Source: Proteiniphilum sp. (GTDB lineage: Bacteria > Bacteroidota > Bacteroidia > Bacteroidales > Dysgonomonadaceae). Taken from it: a stretch of 14,921 nucleotides of DNA. The notes beneath the pieces are model-generated. The model was not told the origin of the DNA. It made no database searches and was given only the letters and a program-made list of their open reading frames with translations. The DNA lies in contig JAISZV010000001.1 in NCBI GenBank assembly GCA_031284475.1, forward strand, positions 1 to 14,921, written 5' to 3'. Both the position numbers and the translations under genes were made by a program. Positions 5,289 to 12,488 of the stretch are shown here, piece after piece; within the stretch, counting starts at the first letter, position 1, and the number at the start of each line of letters is the position of its first letter.

Positions 5289-6320
5289 ATGAAACAGGTA
5301 AAAAAGAAAATATTGTTATTGGCCGCCGGCATTCTGCTACTGGTATTCATTGCGGCGGGTATCTTCCTCTATAGTACGATCTTTCAGCCTTTTTCCCTTT
5401 CGGAAACAGCATATATCCACATCGGCCGGGAGAGAAACTATGAAGAGGTGGTAAGGCAACTGAAAGAAGAGGCGGAACTCCCTTCGGAAAAGATATTCCG
5501 GTTGCTGGCCGAACGGATGAATTACCCCAACATGGTAAAAACCGGGAAATACGCTATTGAAGACGGTATGACAATGCCCGATGTAATCCGGCGGCTGCGG
5601 TCGGGTAACCAAACGCCGGTAAACCTTACGTTCAACAATATGCGTACCGGGGAGAACTTGGCAGGGCGCATCTCGCAACAATTAATGGCCGACAGCCTTT
5701 CGCTGCTGAATGCCCTCAATGACCCGGCCAATGCCGAAAAATTCGGGTTCGACGAACAAACGTTCATCTCGATGTTCATCCCCAATACCTACGAAGTATA
5801 TTGGGATATAAGCATCGAAAACCTGTTGAACCGCATGAAAAGGGAATACGATCTCTTCTGGAACGAAAGCCGGAAAGAGAAGGCCGGGAAAATAAGGCTT
5901 ACGCCGGTGCAGGTCTCTACCCTGGCGTCCATTGTGGAAGAAGAAGCTACGTATGCCGATGAGTACCCCACCGTGGCAGGCCTGTACCTGAACCGGTTGA
6001 ACAGGGGTATGCGCTTGGAAGCCGATCCCACGGTAAAGTTCGCGGTGGGAGATTTCTCTTTGCGTCGCATTTTATTCAAACACCTCGAAGTGGAATCGCC
6101 CTATAACACGTATAAGAACAGCGGACTGCCGCCGGGGCCTATCCGGGTACCCTCCATCAAAGCGATAGATGCAATCTTATCGCCTCAGCAACACAACTAT
6201 TTGTTCATGTGCGCCAAAGACGATCTATCAGGGCGGCATAACTTTGCAACTACCCATGCCGAACATGCGCGTAATGCTGCGGCATACCGGAGAACATTAA
6301 ATATGCGGGGAATATATTGA
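5289..6320 (+). CDS. mltG: Endolytic murein transglycosylase MltG
   Basis: The 343-residue inner-membrane protein cleaves nascent peptidoglycan glycan strands and is thought to set their length (YceG family). Residues about 8-31 form a single transmembrane anchor, followed by a LysM-like subdomain (roughly 40-110) and the catalytic YceG domain. The catalytic glutamate corresponds to E217 in ASIVEEEA (E218 in E. coli). Other family signatures are LYLNRLNRGMRLEADPTVKF, SPYNTYKNSGLPPGPI and HNFATTHAEH near the end. Length and motif order are normal. It has its own -7 box and is divergent from tRNA-Ser; it converges on ribF with no clear hairpin terminator between them. Confidence 0.96.
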   Translation: MKQVKKKILLLAAGILLLVFIAAGIFLYSTIFQPFSLSETAYIHIGRERNYEEVVRQLKEEAELPSEKIFRLLAERMNYPNMVKTGKYAIEDGMTMPDVIRRLRSGNQTPVNLTFNNMRTGENLAGRISQQLMADSLSLLNALNDPANAEKFGFDEQTFISMFIPNTYEVYWDISIENLLNRMKREYDLFWNESRKEKAGKIRLTPVQVSTLASIVEEEATYADEYPTVAGLYLNRLNRGMRLEADPTVKFAVGDFSLRRILFKHLEVESPYNTYKNSGLPPGPIRVPSIKAIDAILSPQQHNYLFMCAKDDLSGRHNFATTHAEHARNAAAYRRTLNMRGIY

Positions 6321-6398
6321 ATTAGGTAAAGGGGGTTATCCGGGTAAGGCTTTTTAAATGGAGGACTCTACTGAAAATATCACGGATGGAGCAGTTTG

Positions 6399-7337
6399 TC
6401 ATCTTTTATTCTTCAACCGCTGTTTCACCATCTCTTTATCCCGGTGTATCTGCGCCGTCAGTTCTTCTTTGGTATCAAATTTCCGGTCGGTACGGATAAA
6501 ATCGATAAACTCCACGCTCATTGATTGGTTATACAGATCGCCGTGGAAGTCGAAAATATTAACCTCCACGCTAACCTCATTGTCCGAATGCAGCGTAGGC
6601 CGCTTCCCTATATACAACATTCCGGGATAGATAAGATCGCGCAAATGCACCAATACGGCATAGACGCCCAACTCCGGCGTCACCTTATAACGTTCCCAAA
6701 CCCGCATATTGGCCGTAGGGAAGCCGATAGTACGGCCTACCTGATAACCCTCCACAATTTTACCCGACAACCGGTAATTATATGACAACAGTTCATTCGC
6801 CGCTTTTATCTTCCCCGCTTTCAGCAGCCGGCGTATCTGCGACGAGCTCACCTCGTTGTCTCCATATTGAAGCTCGGTAGCAAGGATCACATTTACGCCC
6901 AACTCCTTTCCGTATTGATTGTATTCGGGATAACTCTCCGCCCTGTTGTGCCCGAAGCGATGATCGTATCCTACAAGCAGCGTATCCACATGAAGCTGTT
7001 CTTTCAGCGCTTTCATCATAAATTCTTTTGCGGAGAGTTGCGAAAGTTCAACGGTGAACGGAAGGCTGATGCAATAGTCAACGCCTGTGGTTGACAACTG
7101 TTCTACTTTCTCATCAAACCCGCATAAGAGCGCCGGCTGATAATTTTTTTGCAGTACTTTTCGGGGATGCACGGGAAAGGTGATCACCGCAGAGGGCAAC
7201 CTGCGCCTTTCCGCCTCCCTCTTTACCTGATCGATCAAATGCCTGTGGCCGATGTGTACGCCATCAAAAAAACCTAACGTAGCCACGAAAGAGAGGTCGC
7301 CAATTCCTTTCTCTACCGCTAAATCTATGAGTTCCAA
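6399..7337 (-). CDS. ribF: Bifunctional riboflavin kinase / FAD synthetase
   Basis: The 312-residue cytosolic enzyme phosphorylates riboflavin to FMN and adenylylates FMN to FAD. The N-terminal nucleotidyltransferase domain (about 1-185) shows LGFFDGVHIGH (HIGH at 28-31), VGYDHRFGHNR and the VSSSQIRRLL motif equivalent to ISSTxIR. The C-terminal flavokinase domain (about 186-312) shows GRTIGFPTAN (201-210) and the catalytic-region VEVNIFDF (E258). All core motifs are intact. It is transcribed on its own and diverges from the TonB-dependent receptor gene across a 290-base intergenic region. Confidence 0.96.
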   Translation of the reverse strand: MELIDLAVEKGIGDLSFVATLGFFDGVHIGHRHLIDQVKREAERRRLPSAVITFPVHPRKVLQKNYQPALLCGFDEKVEQLSTTGVDYCISLPFTVELSQLSAKEFMMKALKEQLHVDTLLVGYDHRFGHNRAESYPEYNQYGKELGVNVILATELQYGDNEVSSSQIRRLLKAGKIKAANELLSYNYRLSGKIVEGYQVGRTIGFPTANMRVWERYKVTPELGVYAVLVHLRDLIYPGMLYIGKRPTLHSDNEVSVEVNIFDFHGDLYNQSMSVEFIDFIRTDRKFDTKEELTAQIHRDKEMVKQRLKNKR

Positions 7338-7495
7338 AATTGAGTAAATTACGTATTAAACTGCGAATATAAAACGAATTTGGCAAAGCTTTGTTTAAAA
7401 AAGAAAGATTCTTTTGTTAATACTGTTATGTAAAATGCATTAAAGCAAAATTATCAACCAATTATCCGGCGAGGCTTTCAAGAGTGGGCTCATTT

Positions 7496-7532
7496 GTGAT
7501 TTTAAAGGGAAAAATCACTAATTGTGGTGATT
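7496..7532 (+). promoter_or_regulatory. Element with mutually exclusive hairpins or three half-sites
   Basis: GTGATTTT (7496-7503) pairs perfectly with AAAATCAC (7511-7518). The same AATCAC (7513-7518) can instead pair with GTGATT at 7527-7532. As RNA this would be a switchable structure; as DNA it is three alternating half-sites upstream of the receptor gene. Confidence 0.5.
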
Positions 7533-7575
7533 GACGGGTATGCCGTTTTCTTGTTCCTTTGCATCCGAATTTCCG

Positions 7576-7583
7576 TATTCTTG
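7576..7583 (+). promoter_or_regulatory. Degenerate -7 box for the receptor gene
   Basis: TATTCTTG differs from TAnnTTTG at one base and lies 44 bases before the ATG. The nearest upstream TTG is 22 bases away, slightly too far, so the call is weak. Confidence 0.3.
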
Positions 7584-7627
7584 CTTAGAGTTAGAGAATA
7601 CAATGTAATCTATTAAAGCAATCAATA

Positions 7628-10003
7628 ATGAAAAAACTGTTTTTAACGATATTTGTTTCCTGCGGTACATTTTTTGTATTTGCAAATGATATCGACCCGG
7701 CAAAGGAGATCAATCCGGATGATACGCTGAAAGTGTATTACCTGAATGAGGTGGTGATAAGTAGTTCGGCAAAAGAGACCAACGACCTGAAAAACCTGCC
7801 CACGGCGGTTTCGGTAGTGCCTCCCCGTCAATTGCAGGACGCTCGCATAGAGTCGCTTCCCCAGTTGAGCGCTTTCATCCCTAACTTTTTTATTCCCTCC
7901 TACGGGGCAAAAGTCTCCACGCCTATCTATATCCGCGGCGTTGGCGCCCGCCTCGGGGCGCAGACGGTAAGCCTCTATGTGGACAATGTGCCCGGTTTCA
8001 ACCCTTCGGCATTCGATTTTGAATTTCAGGATATTCAGCGTATCGAGGTGCTCAGGGGTGCGCAGGGCACGCTGTATGGGCGAAACGCCATTGGCGGTAT
8101 TGTGAATATATACACCCTTTCCCCTCTCTCTTTTCAGGGCGCCAAACTGATAGTGAGCGGCGGCAATTACGGGCGGTTCTCGGTGAAAGGGTCGGACTAC
8201 AGGAAGCTTTCCGATCGTTTCGGCCTTTCCGTAGCCGCTTATTATAAGCGCGACGACGGCTATTTTATGAACAGCTATACCGGGAAGAATGCCGATGCGT
8301 CGGAGAATGCCGGGGGAAAAGTCAAAATGGAATGGCAAGCCTCTCCCTCCTTTAGGGCGATGCTGTCCGGCAGTTACGATTATCTCTCCGGCGGCGCTTT
8401 TCCCTACATGCACAGAGACTCTTCAGCGGTCGGTTTCAACGAACCCTCCTCTTACGACCGTCATCTGTTGACGAACGGATTGTCGCTCGATTTTACCGGT
8501 AAGGGCTACACCCTCCATTCAACCACCGGTTTCCAATACCTGAAAGATGACATGAAGATGGATCAGGATTATACGCCCAAGCCGGTTTTTTCCATCAACC
8601 AGAAACAGAAGCAGCATTCCGTAAGCCAGGAAGTAACCGTGAAATCGAACGCACAGGGAAACTACCGCTGGGTAGTAGGCGCTTTTGGGTTTTATGATAA
8701 CCGGGAGATCGATACGCCGGTAGCGCTTAAAGAAGGTATGGTGAAGGCGTTGCAGGGGTTTATAGACAAAGGTATGGCAAATTCGGGAGCGCCTCTCCGT
8801 TTGGCGCTTGAGAACAACCGGATCGATCTGCCCGGCGTTTATACCAAACCGTCGCGTGGAGTAGCATTGTTTCACCAGTCCACGCTCAACAACCTTTTAG
8901 GATTGAAAGGCTTGTCGGCCACTGCCGGAATCCGTTTCGATTACGAACATACCGGCATTGATTACTATACCGAAAGCGATGGGGGAGATTTGAATATTGA
9001 GTTCTCAATCCCCGGCAGGCCTATCCCGCCAATATCTGTGGAGGGCGACACCTTATTACAAGGCAATTACAGTAAAGATTTCTTGCAGGTTCTCCCCAAG
9101 TTCTCGCTGAAATACCAGTTTTCACCCACCGCGCAGGTTTATCTTTCCGCTTCAAAAGGATATAAAACGGGAGGATATAATGAGCAGGTATTTTCCGACG
9201 TATTGCAAAGCGCCCTTATGGAGTCGATGGTCAGGAATGTGCTGAAGAAGGCGCCCGGTGGAATGTCCCTTCCCGAAATACTTCCCATTGAGGATATGCC
9301 GCCGCTTGAAGCGCAACTCTCTTACGATCCGGAAACCAGTTGGACTTACGAGTTGGGCGGCCGTTGTGAGATGTTGGATAAAAAACTTTCTCTTACCTAT
9401 GCGCTTTTTTATACCCGCGTCAATAATTTGCAGATTACCCAATTGGCGAAACAGGGTACATCGGGACGCACTATTGCCAACGCGGGAAAATCGGAAAGCA
9501 AAGGTTTTGAGTTGAGCCTTAAATATGTGCCGGTAGATAATGTATCGCTCTATGCCGATTATGGGTTTGCCGACGCCCGCTTCGTCAATTATAAGATTAT
9601 GGAAGCGGACTACTCCGGCAACCATGTGCCTTTTGCGCCTCAGCATACGTTAAGCCTGGGGGCCGGCTATGTATGCCGCCTCCCTTACGGTTCATTTATC
9701 GACCGTTTAACGGGGAATATACAATACCGGGGGATAGGAAAAATCTACTGGACAGAATCGAATCGGGACTATTACAAAAAGGGAAAACTTTACCAGCCTT
9801 TTTACGGGATCACCAATGCCGGCCTTTCGGCAGAGAAAGGGGCCTTTGGCTTGGAATGCTGGGTAGAAAACCTTTTCAACACAAAATATAACTCATTCCT
9901 GTTCGAGGCAACCGATATGACGACCGGCGAAACGAGCGCGTTTGTGCAGCGCGGATATTCCACCCGTTTCGGCGCTACGTTGCGGTACGCTTTTAACAGG
10001 TGA
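7628..10003 (+). CDS. TonB-dependent outer-membrane receptor
   Basis: The 791-residue protein is an outer-membrane transporter driven by TonB. A signal peptide (MKKLFLTIFVSCGTFFVFA) is followed by a short region with a TonB-box-like stretch (about 33-47), then the plug domain (about 50-165) with YIRGVGARLGAQTVSLYVDNVP and IEVLRGAQGTLYGRNAIGG. The rest is a 22-strand-type barrel ending in a C-terminal strand (RFGATLRYAFNR). It lacks the N-terminal carboxypeptidase-like domain of SusC proteins, and no SusD gene follows, so glycan uptake is unlikely. Iron chelates, haem or a cofactor are more likely; the substrate is not shown. The last 111 bases overlap a minus-strand frame on the opposite strand. 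Confidence 0.93.
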   Translation: MKKLFLTIFVSCGTFFVFANDIDPAKEINPDDTLKVYYLNEVVISSSAKETNDLKNLPTAVSVVPPRQLQDARIESLPQLSAFIPNFFIPSYGAKVSTPIYIRGVGARLGAQTVSLYVDNVPGFNPSAFDFEFQDIQRIEVLRGAQGTLYGRNAIGGIVNIYTLSPLSFQGAKLIVSGGNYGRFSVKGSDYRKLSDRFGLSVAAYYKRDDGYFMNSYTGKNADASENAGGKVKMEWQASPSFRAMLSGSYDYLSGGAFPYMHRDSSAVGFNEPSSYDRHLLTNGLSLDFTGKGYTLHSTTGFQYLKDDMKMDQDYTPKPVFSINQKQKQHSVSQEVTVKSNAQGNYRWVVGAFGFYDNREIDTPVALKEGMVKALQGFIDKGMANSGAPLRLALENNRIDLPGVYTKPSRGVALFHQSTLNNLLGLKGLSATAGIRFDYEHTGIDYYTESDGGDLNIEFSIPGRPIPPISVEGDTLLQGNYSKDFLQVLPKFSLKYQFSPTAQVYLSASKGYKTGGYNEQVFSDVLQSALMESMVRNVLKKAPGGMSLPEILPIEDMPPLEAQLSYDPETSWTYELGGRCEMLDKKLSLTYALFYTRVNNLQITQLAKQGTSGRTIANAGKSESKGFELSLKYVPVDNVSLYADYGFADARFVNYKIMEADYSGNHVPFAPQHTLSLGAGYVCRLPYGSFIDRLTGNIQYRGIGKIYWTESNRDYYKKGKLYQPFYGITNAGLSAEKGAFGLECWVENLFNTKYNSFLFEATDMTTGETSAFVQRGYSTRFGATLRYAFNR

Positions 10004-10201
10004 TTCCTGAAGATTGATCTTCCCGGCCGGTAGCTGTACGGCAATCAATGCCGCGCCGGAAAGCAACAGGATAATAACAGCCCATTCCCAACGTTTGGGC
10101 TGTTCTTTTTTCTCCTTTTTCGTCCTGATAAACAACAGGGAGCCGATACCGTAAAAGAGTACCGGAAGGAACAGGCATTTAACGCCTACCGCCCCGTTCA
10201 A
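9893..10201 (-). CDS. Small two-helix membrane protein, unrecognised
   Basis: I do not recognise this 102-residue product. It has two probable membrane helices, about 7-25 (VKCLFLPVLFYGIGSLLFI) and 43-58 (WAVIILLLSGAALIAV), joined by a lysine-rich loop (TKKEKKEQPK). The start is a TTG at 10199-10201 overlapping the stop of the DUF554 gene (TTGA), so translation is probably coupled. Codon choice in the first 65 codons resembles its neighbours. The last 37 codons run antisense into the receptor gene and look unlike the rest, so the original stop may have been lost. The membrane-helix pattern favours this frame over the overlapping 9993-10178 frame. Confidence 0.6.
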   Translation of the reverse strand: MNGAVGVKCLFLPVLFYGIGSLLFIRTKKEKKEQPKRWEWAVIILLLSGAALIAVQLPAGKINLQESPVKSVPQRSAETGGISALHKRARFAGRHIGCLEQE

Positions 10202-10875
10202 CCGAATATCCAGATCAGCAGTACAACGATAACCAGCGACGGGAGCATATTCATGATGCGGAGTTTTTTTATTCCCAGTATGTTAACGCCGAGCCCAATC
10301 AGTAAAATACCGCCGGTGGAAGTAAGTCCGAGGATGATGTCGTCGGTAAAGAAAGTGGCGGCATATTTAGCCAACAGGGTAAGGGAAACCTGGAAGATAA
10401 AAAGCGGGATAGCGGAGATGGCAACGCCCACGCCAAAAGCGGAAGCCAGCAGTATGGCAGAGAAGAAATCCATCAGCGATTTGGTGAAAAGCAGGTCGGG
10501 CGAGCCGCCTGTCCCTTCCCTGATGGCGCCGATAATAGTCAGAGAGCCCACGCAAAAAAGAAGGAACGCAGTAACCAACCCCTCCGAAAATTTCTCACTG
10601 CCGATGCGGAGGCGGCGCTTTAGCCAATCGCTCAAATGCTCCGTCCCTTTTTCAAGGTCGGCCCATTCTCCCAGCAACGAGCCTATAGCGAGGCTGCTTA
10701 CCACAATGAGTATCTTTTCCATCTCAATGGCCATAGATGCGCCGATGGCCAGCGTAAAAAGGCCGATAGCCTGAAAGTAGATGGTAGTAACACGTTCGGG
10801 CATTCGTTTTTTCAATAGCAGGCCAATCGCGCCACCGCCCACTACTGCCGCTGTATTCACAAGGGTTCCTATCAT
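10198..10875 (-). CDS. DUF554 family integral membrane protein
   Basis: The 225-residue protein belongs to DUF554 (relatives include YqgA and YdfK), a family of inner-membrane proteins with no settled function. It begins MIGTLVNTAAVVGGGAIGLL, the characteristic glycine-rich first helix. It has about six hydrophobic segments: around 3-22, 32-50, 53-67, 100-118, 134-160 and 183-224. Family-like stretches include GSLLGEWADLEKG and FCVGSLTIIGAIREGTGG. Length is normal. It is followed by the small two-helix protein with a 4-base overlap, and the two probably form one operon. A -7 box lies just upstream. Confidence 0.88.
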   Translation of the reverse strand: MIGTLVNTAAVVGGGAIGLLLKKRMPERVTTIYFQAIGLFTLAIGASMAIEMEKILIVVSSLAIGSLLGEWADLEKGTEHLSDWLKRRLRIGSEKFSEGLVTAFLLFCVGSLTIIGAIREGTGGSPDLLFTKSLMDFFSAILLASAFGVGVAISAIPLFIFQVSLTLLAKYAATFFTDDIILGLTSTGGILLIGLGVNILGIKKLRIMNMLPSLVIVVLLIWIFG

Positions 10876-10893
10876 TTTTTATCCGATAAACTG

Positions 10894-10901
10894 CAAAAGT
10901 A
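10894..10901 (-). promoter_or_regulatory. -7 box of the DUF554 operon
   Basis: TACTTTTG on the minus strand matches TAnnTTTG and lies about 20 bases before the ATG. The nearest TTTG (10925-10928) has a 23-base spacer, longer than usual. Confidence 0.5.
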
Positions 10902-11140
10902 TCAATTTTTTGTGATAAACAGACCAAAGTCTCTTTTATATTGATTAACTCTCGCCTTGATGATAGTTGCGCCGCCCGGTTAATAATTTTTATGAAGGAA
11001 TTGCGGGACGCCGCGACGGAGCGTCTCAAGCGTTGCGCCGCCCGGTTGATAATTTTTATGCCGGGTATAAGTAACGCACAAATAAATACCAAGCGCCATT
11101 GCGTATAACTCCTATTGATTCGCGCAGCGTTTAATCCCGT
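10902..11140. other. Intergenic region rich in repeats
   Basis: No gene could be supported. A long minus-strand frame crosses it, but its translation merely repeats the same peptide (IKIINRAAQ) because it reads through the direct repeats. The stretch is GC-rich only within the repeats and is otherwise AT-rich. Confidence 0.5.
10966..11060. repeat. 29-bp direct repeat pair with an intervening hairpin
   Basis: Two 29-base copies (10966-10994 and 11032-11060) begin GTTGCGCCGCCCGGTT and end ATAATTTTTATG, differing at one base, and are 66 bases apart. Between them GACGC (11007-11011) and GCGTC (11021-11025) form a hairpin. A weaker third copy (GCCCGGTATTGATATTTTCAT, from 11144) lies in the next promoter. 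The set looks like a dispersed intergenic repeat family. Confidence 0.8.
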
Positions 11141-11172
11141 TTTGCCCGGTATTGATATTTTCATTACCTTTG
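11141..11172 (+). promoter_or_regulatory. Promoter of the DUF4494-yggS operon
   Basis: TTTG (11141-11144), a 20-base spacer and TACCTTTG (11165-11172) match the Bacteroidota consensus. Transcription would start near 11179, leaving a leader of about 90 bases. The spacer coincides with a degenerate copy of the upstream direct repeat. Confidence 0.78.
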
Positions 11173-11268
11173 TAACGAGCCGTCCGAAATGATGAAAAAT
11201 GAAGCAGGCGGAGGACGTTCGCCCATTTCCGATAAGTTTTGAATGAGTTATAAAATAATATTTAGTAT

Positions 11269-11721
11269 ATGTACAATTGGTTTGAGTGCAAGATAAGGTA
11301 TGACAAGATGCTGGAGACCGGCATGCAAAAAACGGTAACGGAACCCTATCTGGTAGATGCGTTGTCGTTCACCGAGGCGGAAGCGAGGATTATTGAAGAG
11401 ATCAAACCCTTTATTTCGGGAGAGTTCTCCGTATCCGATATCAAACGGGTGAAATATGCGGAATCGTTCTTCAATGAAACGGGCGATCGTTACTATAAGG
11501 CGAGACTCTATTTCATTACGCTCGATGAAAAGAGCGGTTCGGAGAAAAAAACGGCGGTCAACATGCTGGTGCAGGCCTCCACGTTGAAAGAAACGGTGGA
11601 GATCGTAGAGGCGGAAATGAAAAAGACCATGATCGACTATGCCCTTGCCTCAGTAGCAGAAACAGCCATTATGGACGTGTTCCCCTATGGGGAAGAAAAG
11701 AGTAAAAAGGAGGAGGGGTGA
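11269..11721 (+). CDS. DUF4494 family protein
   Basis: The 150-residue cytosolic protein belongs to DUF4494, a family of unknown function conserved in Bacteroidota. It opens with the usual MYNWFECKIRYDK and contains VTEPYLVDALSFTEAEARI and a charged, alternating beta/alpha body (about 50-110) with no signal peptide, membrane segment or obvious catalytic motif. Its stop overlaps the GTG start of yggS (GTGA), so the two are translationally coupled. The pairing with a PLP-homeostasis protein is the only functional hint. It has its own strong promoter. Confidence 0.9.
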   Translation: MYNWFECKIRYDKMLETGMQKTVTEPYLVDALSFTEAEARIIEEIKPFISGEFSVSDIKRVKYAESFFNETGDRYYKARLYFITLDEKSGSEKKTAVNMLVQASTLKETVEIVEAEMKKTMIDYALASVAETAIMDVFPYGEEKSKKEEG

Positions 11722-12380
11722 CAATACAATCCCATATTGACGCTTTGCGGAAGACTATTCCTTCCGGCGTGAAGTTGGTAGCGGTTTCAAAGTTCCATCC
11801 CGCAGAAATGATCCGGGAAGCCTATGACGCCGGGCAGCGAATCTTCGGGGAGAGTAGAGTGCAGGAACTGGCCGCCAAAAAAAACCGGCTTCCGGAAGAC
11901 ATAGAGTGGCATTTTATCGGAAACCTGCAACGGAACAAGGTGAAGCATATCGCCCCTTTCATCTCCCTTATCCATAGTCTCAACAATGAGCCGCTATTGT
12001 TGGAAATAGAGAGGCAGGCGGCGGCCAACAACCGGGTTATATCCTGCCTGTTGCAGATACATATTGCCGAAGAAGAAAGCAAATCGGGTTTCTCGCCCAA
12101 CGAATGCCGGCGGTTCCTTGAAGAAGGTAAATGGAAAGCGTTTCCTCATGTACGGATTGCCGGAGTAATGGGAATGGCTACCTTTACCGCCGATGAAAAC
12201 CAGGTACGCAGAGAGTTCCGGCAATTGAAATTACTGTTCGACGAATTAAAAACCGCTTATTTCCCGGATGATCCTTTTTTCAAGGAAATATCGATGGGTA
12301 TGACGGGCGATTACCGGATTGCGATAGAGGAAGGAAGCGTTATGATACGGATAGGCACGTTGATCTTTGGAGGCCGTTGA
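11718..12380 (+). CDS. yggS: YggS family PLP homeostasis protein
   Basis: The 220-residue protein is a PLPBP/YggS-type single-domain TIM barrel that binds pyridoxal 5'-phosphate and helps balance free B6 vitamers; no catalytic activity is established. PLP would be bound to K25 in VKLVAVSKFHP. Other signatures are FGESRVQEL, WHFIGNLQRNKVK, LQIHIAEEESKSGF, VMGMATFT, SMGMTGDY and the C-terminal IRIGTLIFGGR. The start is GTG at 11718, 4 bases after an AAGGAGG ribosome site (11707-11713) that is unusually strong for this phylum. This GTG matches the family's usual N-terminus. It overlaps the DUF4494 gene by 4 bases. Confidence 0.95.
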   Translation: MTIQSHIDALRKTIPSGVKLVAVSKFHPAEMIREAYDAGQRIFGESRVQELAAKKNRLPEDIEWHFIGNLQRNKVKHIAPFISLIHSLNNEPLLLEIERQAAANNRVISCLLQIHIAEEESKSGFSPNECRRFLEEGKWKAFPHVRIAGVMGMATFTADENQVRREFRQLKLLFDELKTAYFPDDPFFKEISMGMTGDYRIAIEEGSVMIRIGTLIFGGR

Positions 12381-12423
12381 GCCCTCCGGTTGCCGGTTTA
12401 CGGCTTATTTTCGATATAAGATA

Positions 12424-12453
12424 TTGATTTGATCGATAAAATGCCTACTTTTG
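12424..12453 (+). promoter_or_regulatory. Promoter of the dihydroorotate-dehydrogenase-like gene
   Basis: TTG (12424-12426), a 19-base spacer and TACTTTTG (12446-12453) match the Bacteroidota consensus. The start near 12460 lies between the TTG at 12429 and the ATG at 12489, which supports translation from the ATG. Confidence 0.72.
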
Positions 12454-12488
12454 TTGATTATAAAATTTTTGAAAAACATCATACGTTC

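Larger units (their letters stand above)
7338..7627. other. Divergent intergenic region of ribF and the receptor
   Basis: This 290-base stretch has no gene. It carries a CAAAGCTTTG palindrome near 7386, the three-part GTGATT/AATCAC/GTGATT element at 7496-7532, a short ACGG-GTATG-CCGT hairpin (7534-7546), and a degenerate -7 box before the receptor gene. I could not match it to any known riboswitch. Confidence 0.6.

Noticed and set aside
7643..8413. A 256-codon minus-strand frame opposite the receptor gene
   Set aside because: It is antisense to the signal peptide and plug domain of a clear TonB-dependent receptor and has no recognisable motif of its own.
9993..10178. A second minus-strand frame downstream of DUF554
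   Set aside because: It overlaps the two-helix membrane frame, which has the better hydrophobic pattern and a coupled start.
10966..11060. Possible CRISPR-like repeat
   Set aside because: Only two good copies exist, the period is 66 bases with a hairpin in the spacer, and no cas gene is nearby.
10724..11164. A 146-codon minus-strand frame upstream of DUF554
   Set aside because: It overlaps DUF554 in another frame and reads through the direct repeats, repeating IKIINRAAQ. This is a repeat artefact.
12429..12488. A TTG start adding 20 residues to the dihydroorotate-dehydrogenase-like protein
   Set aside because: The extension is not family-like, and a promoter box at 12446-12453 would place the transcript start after the TTG.
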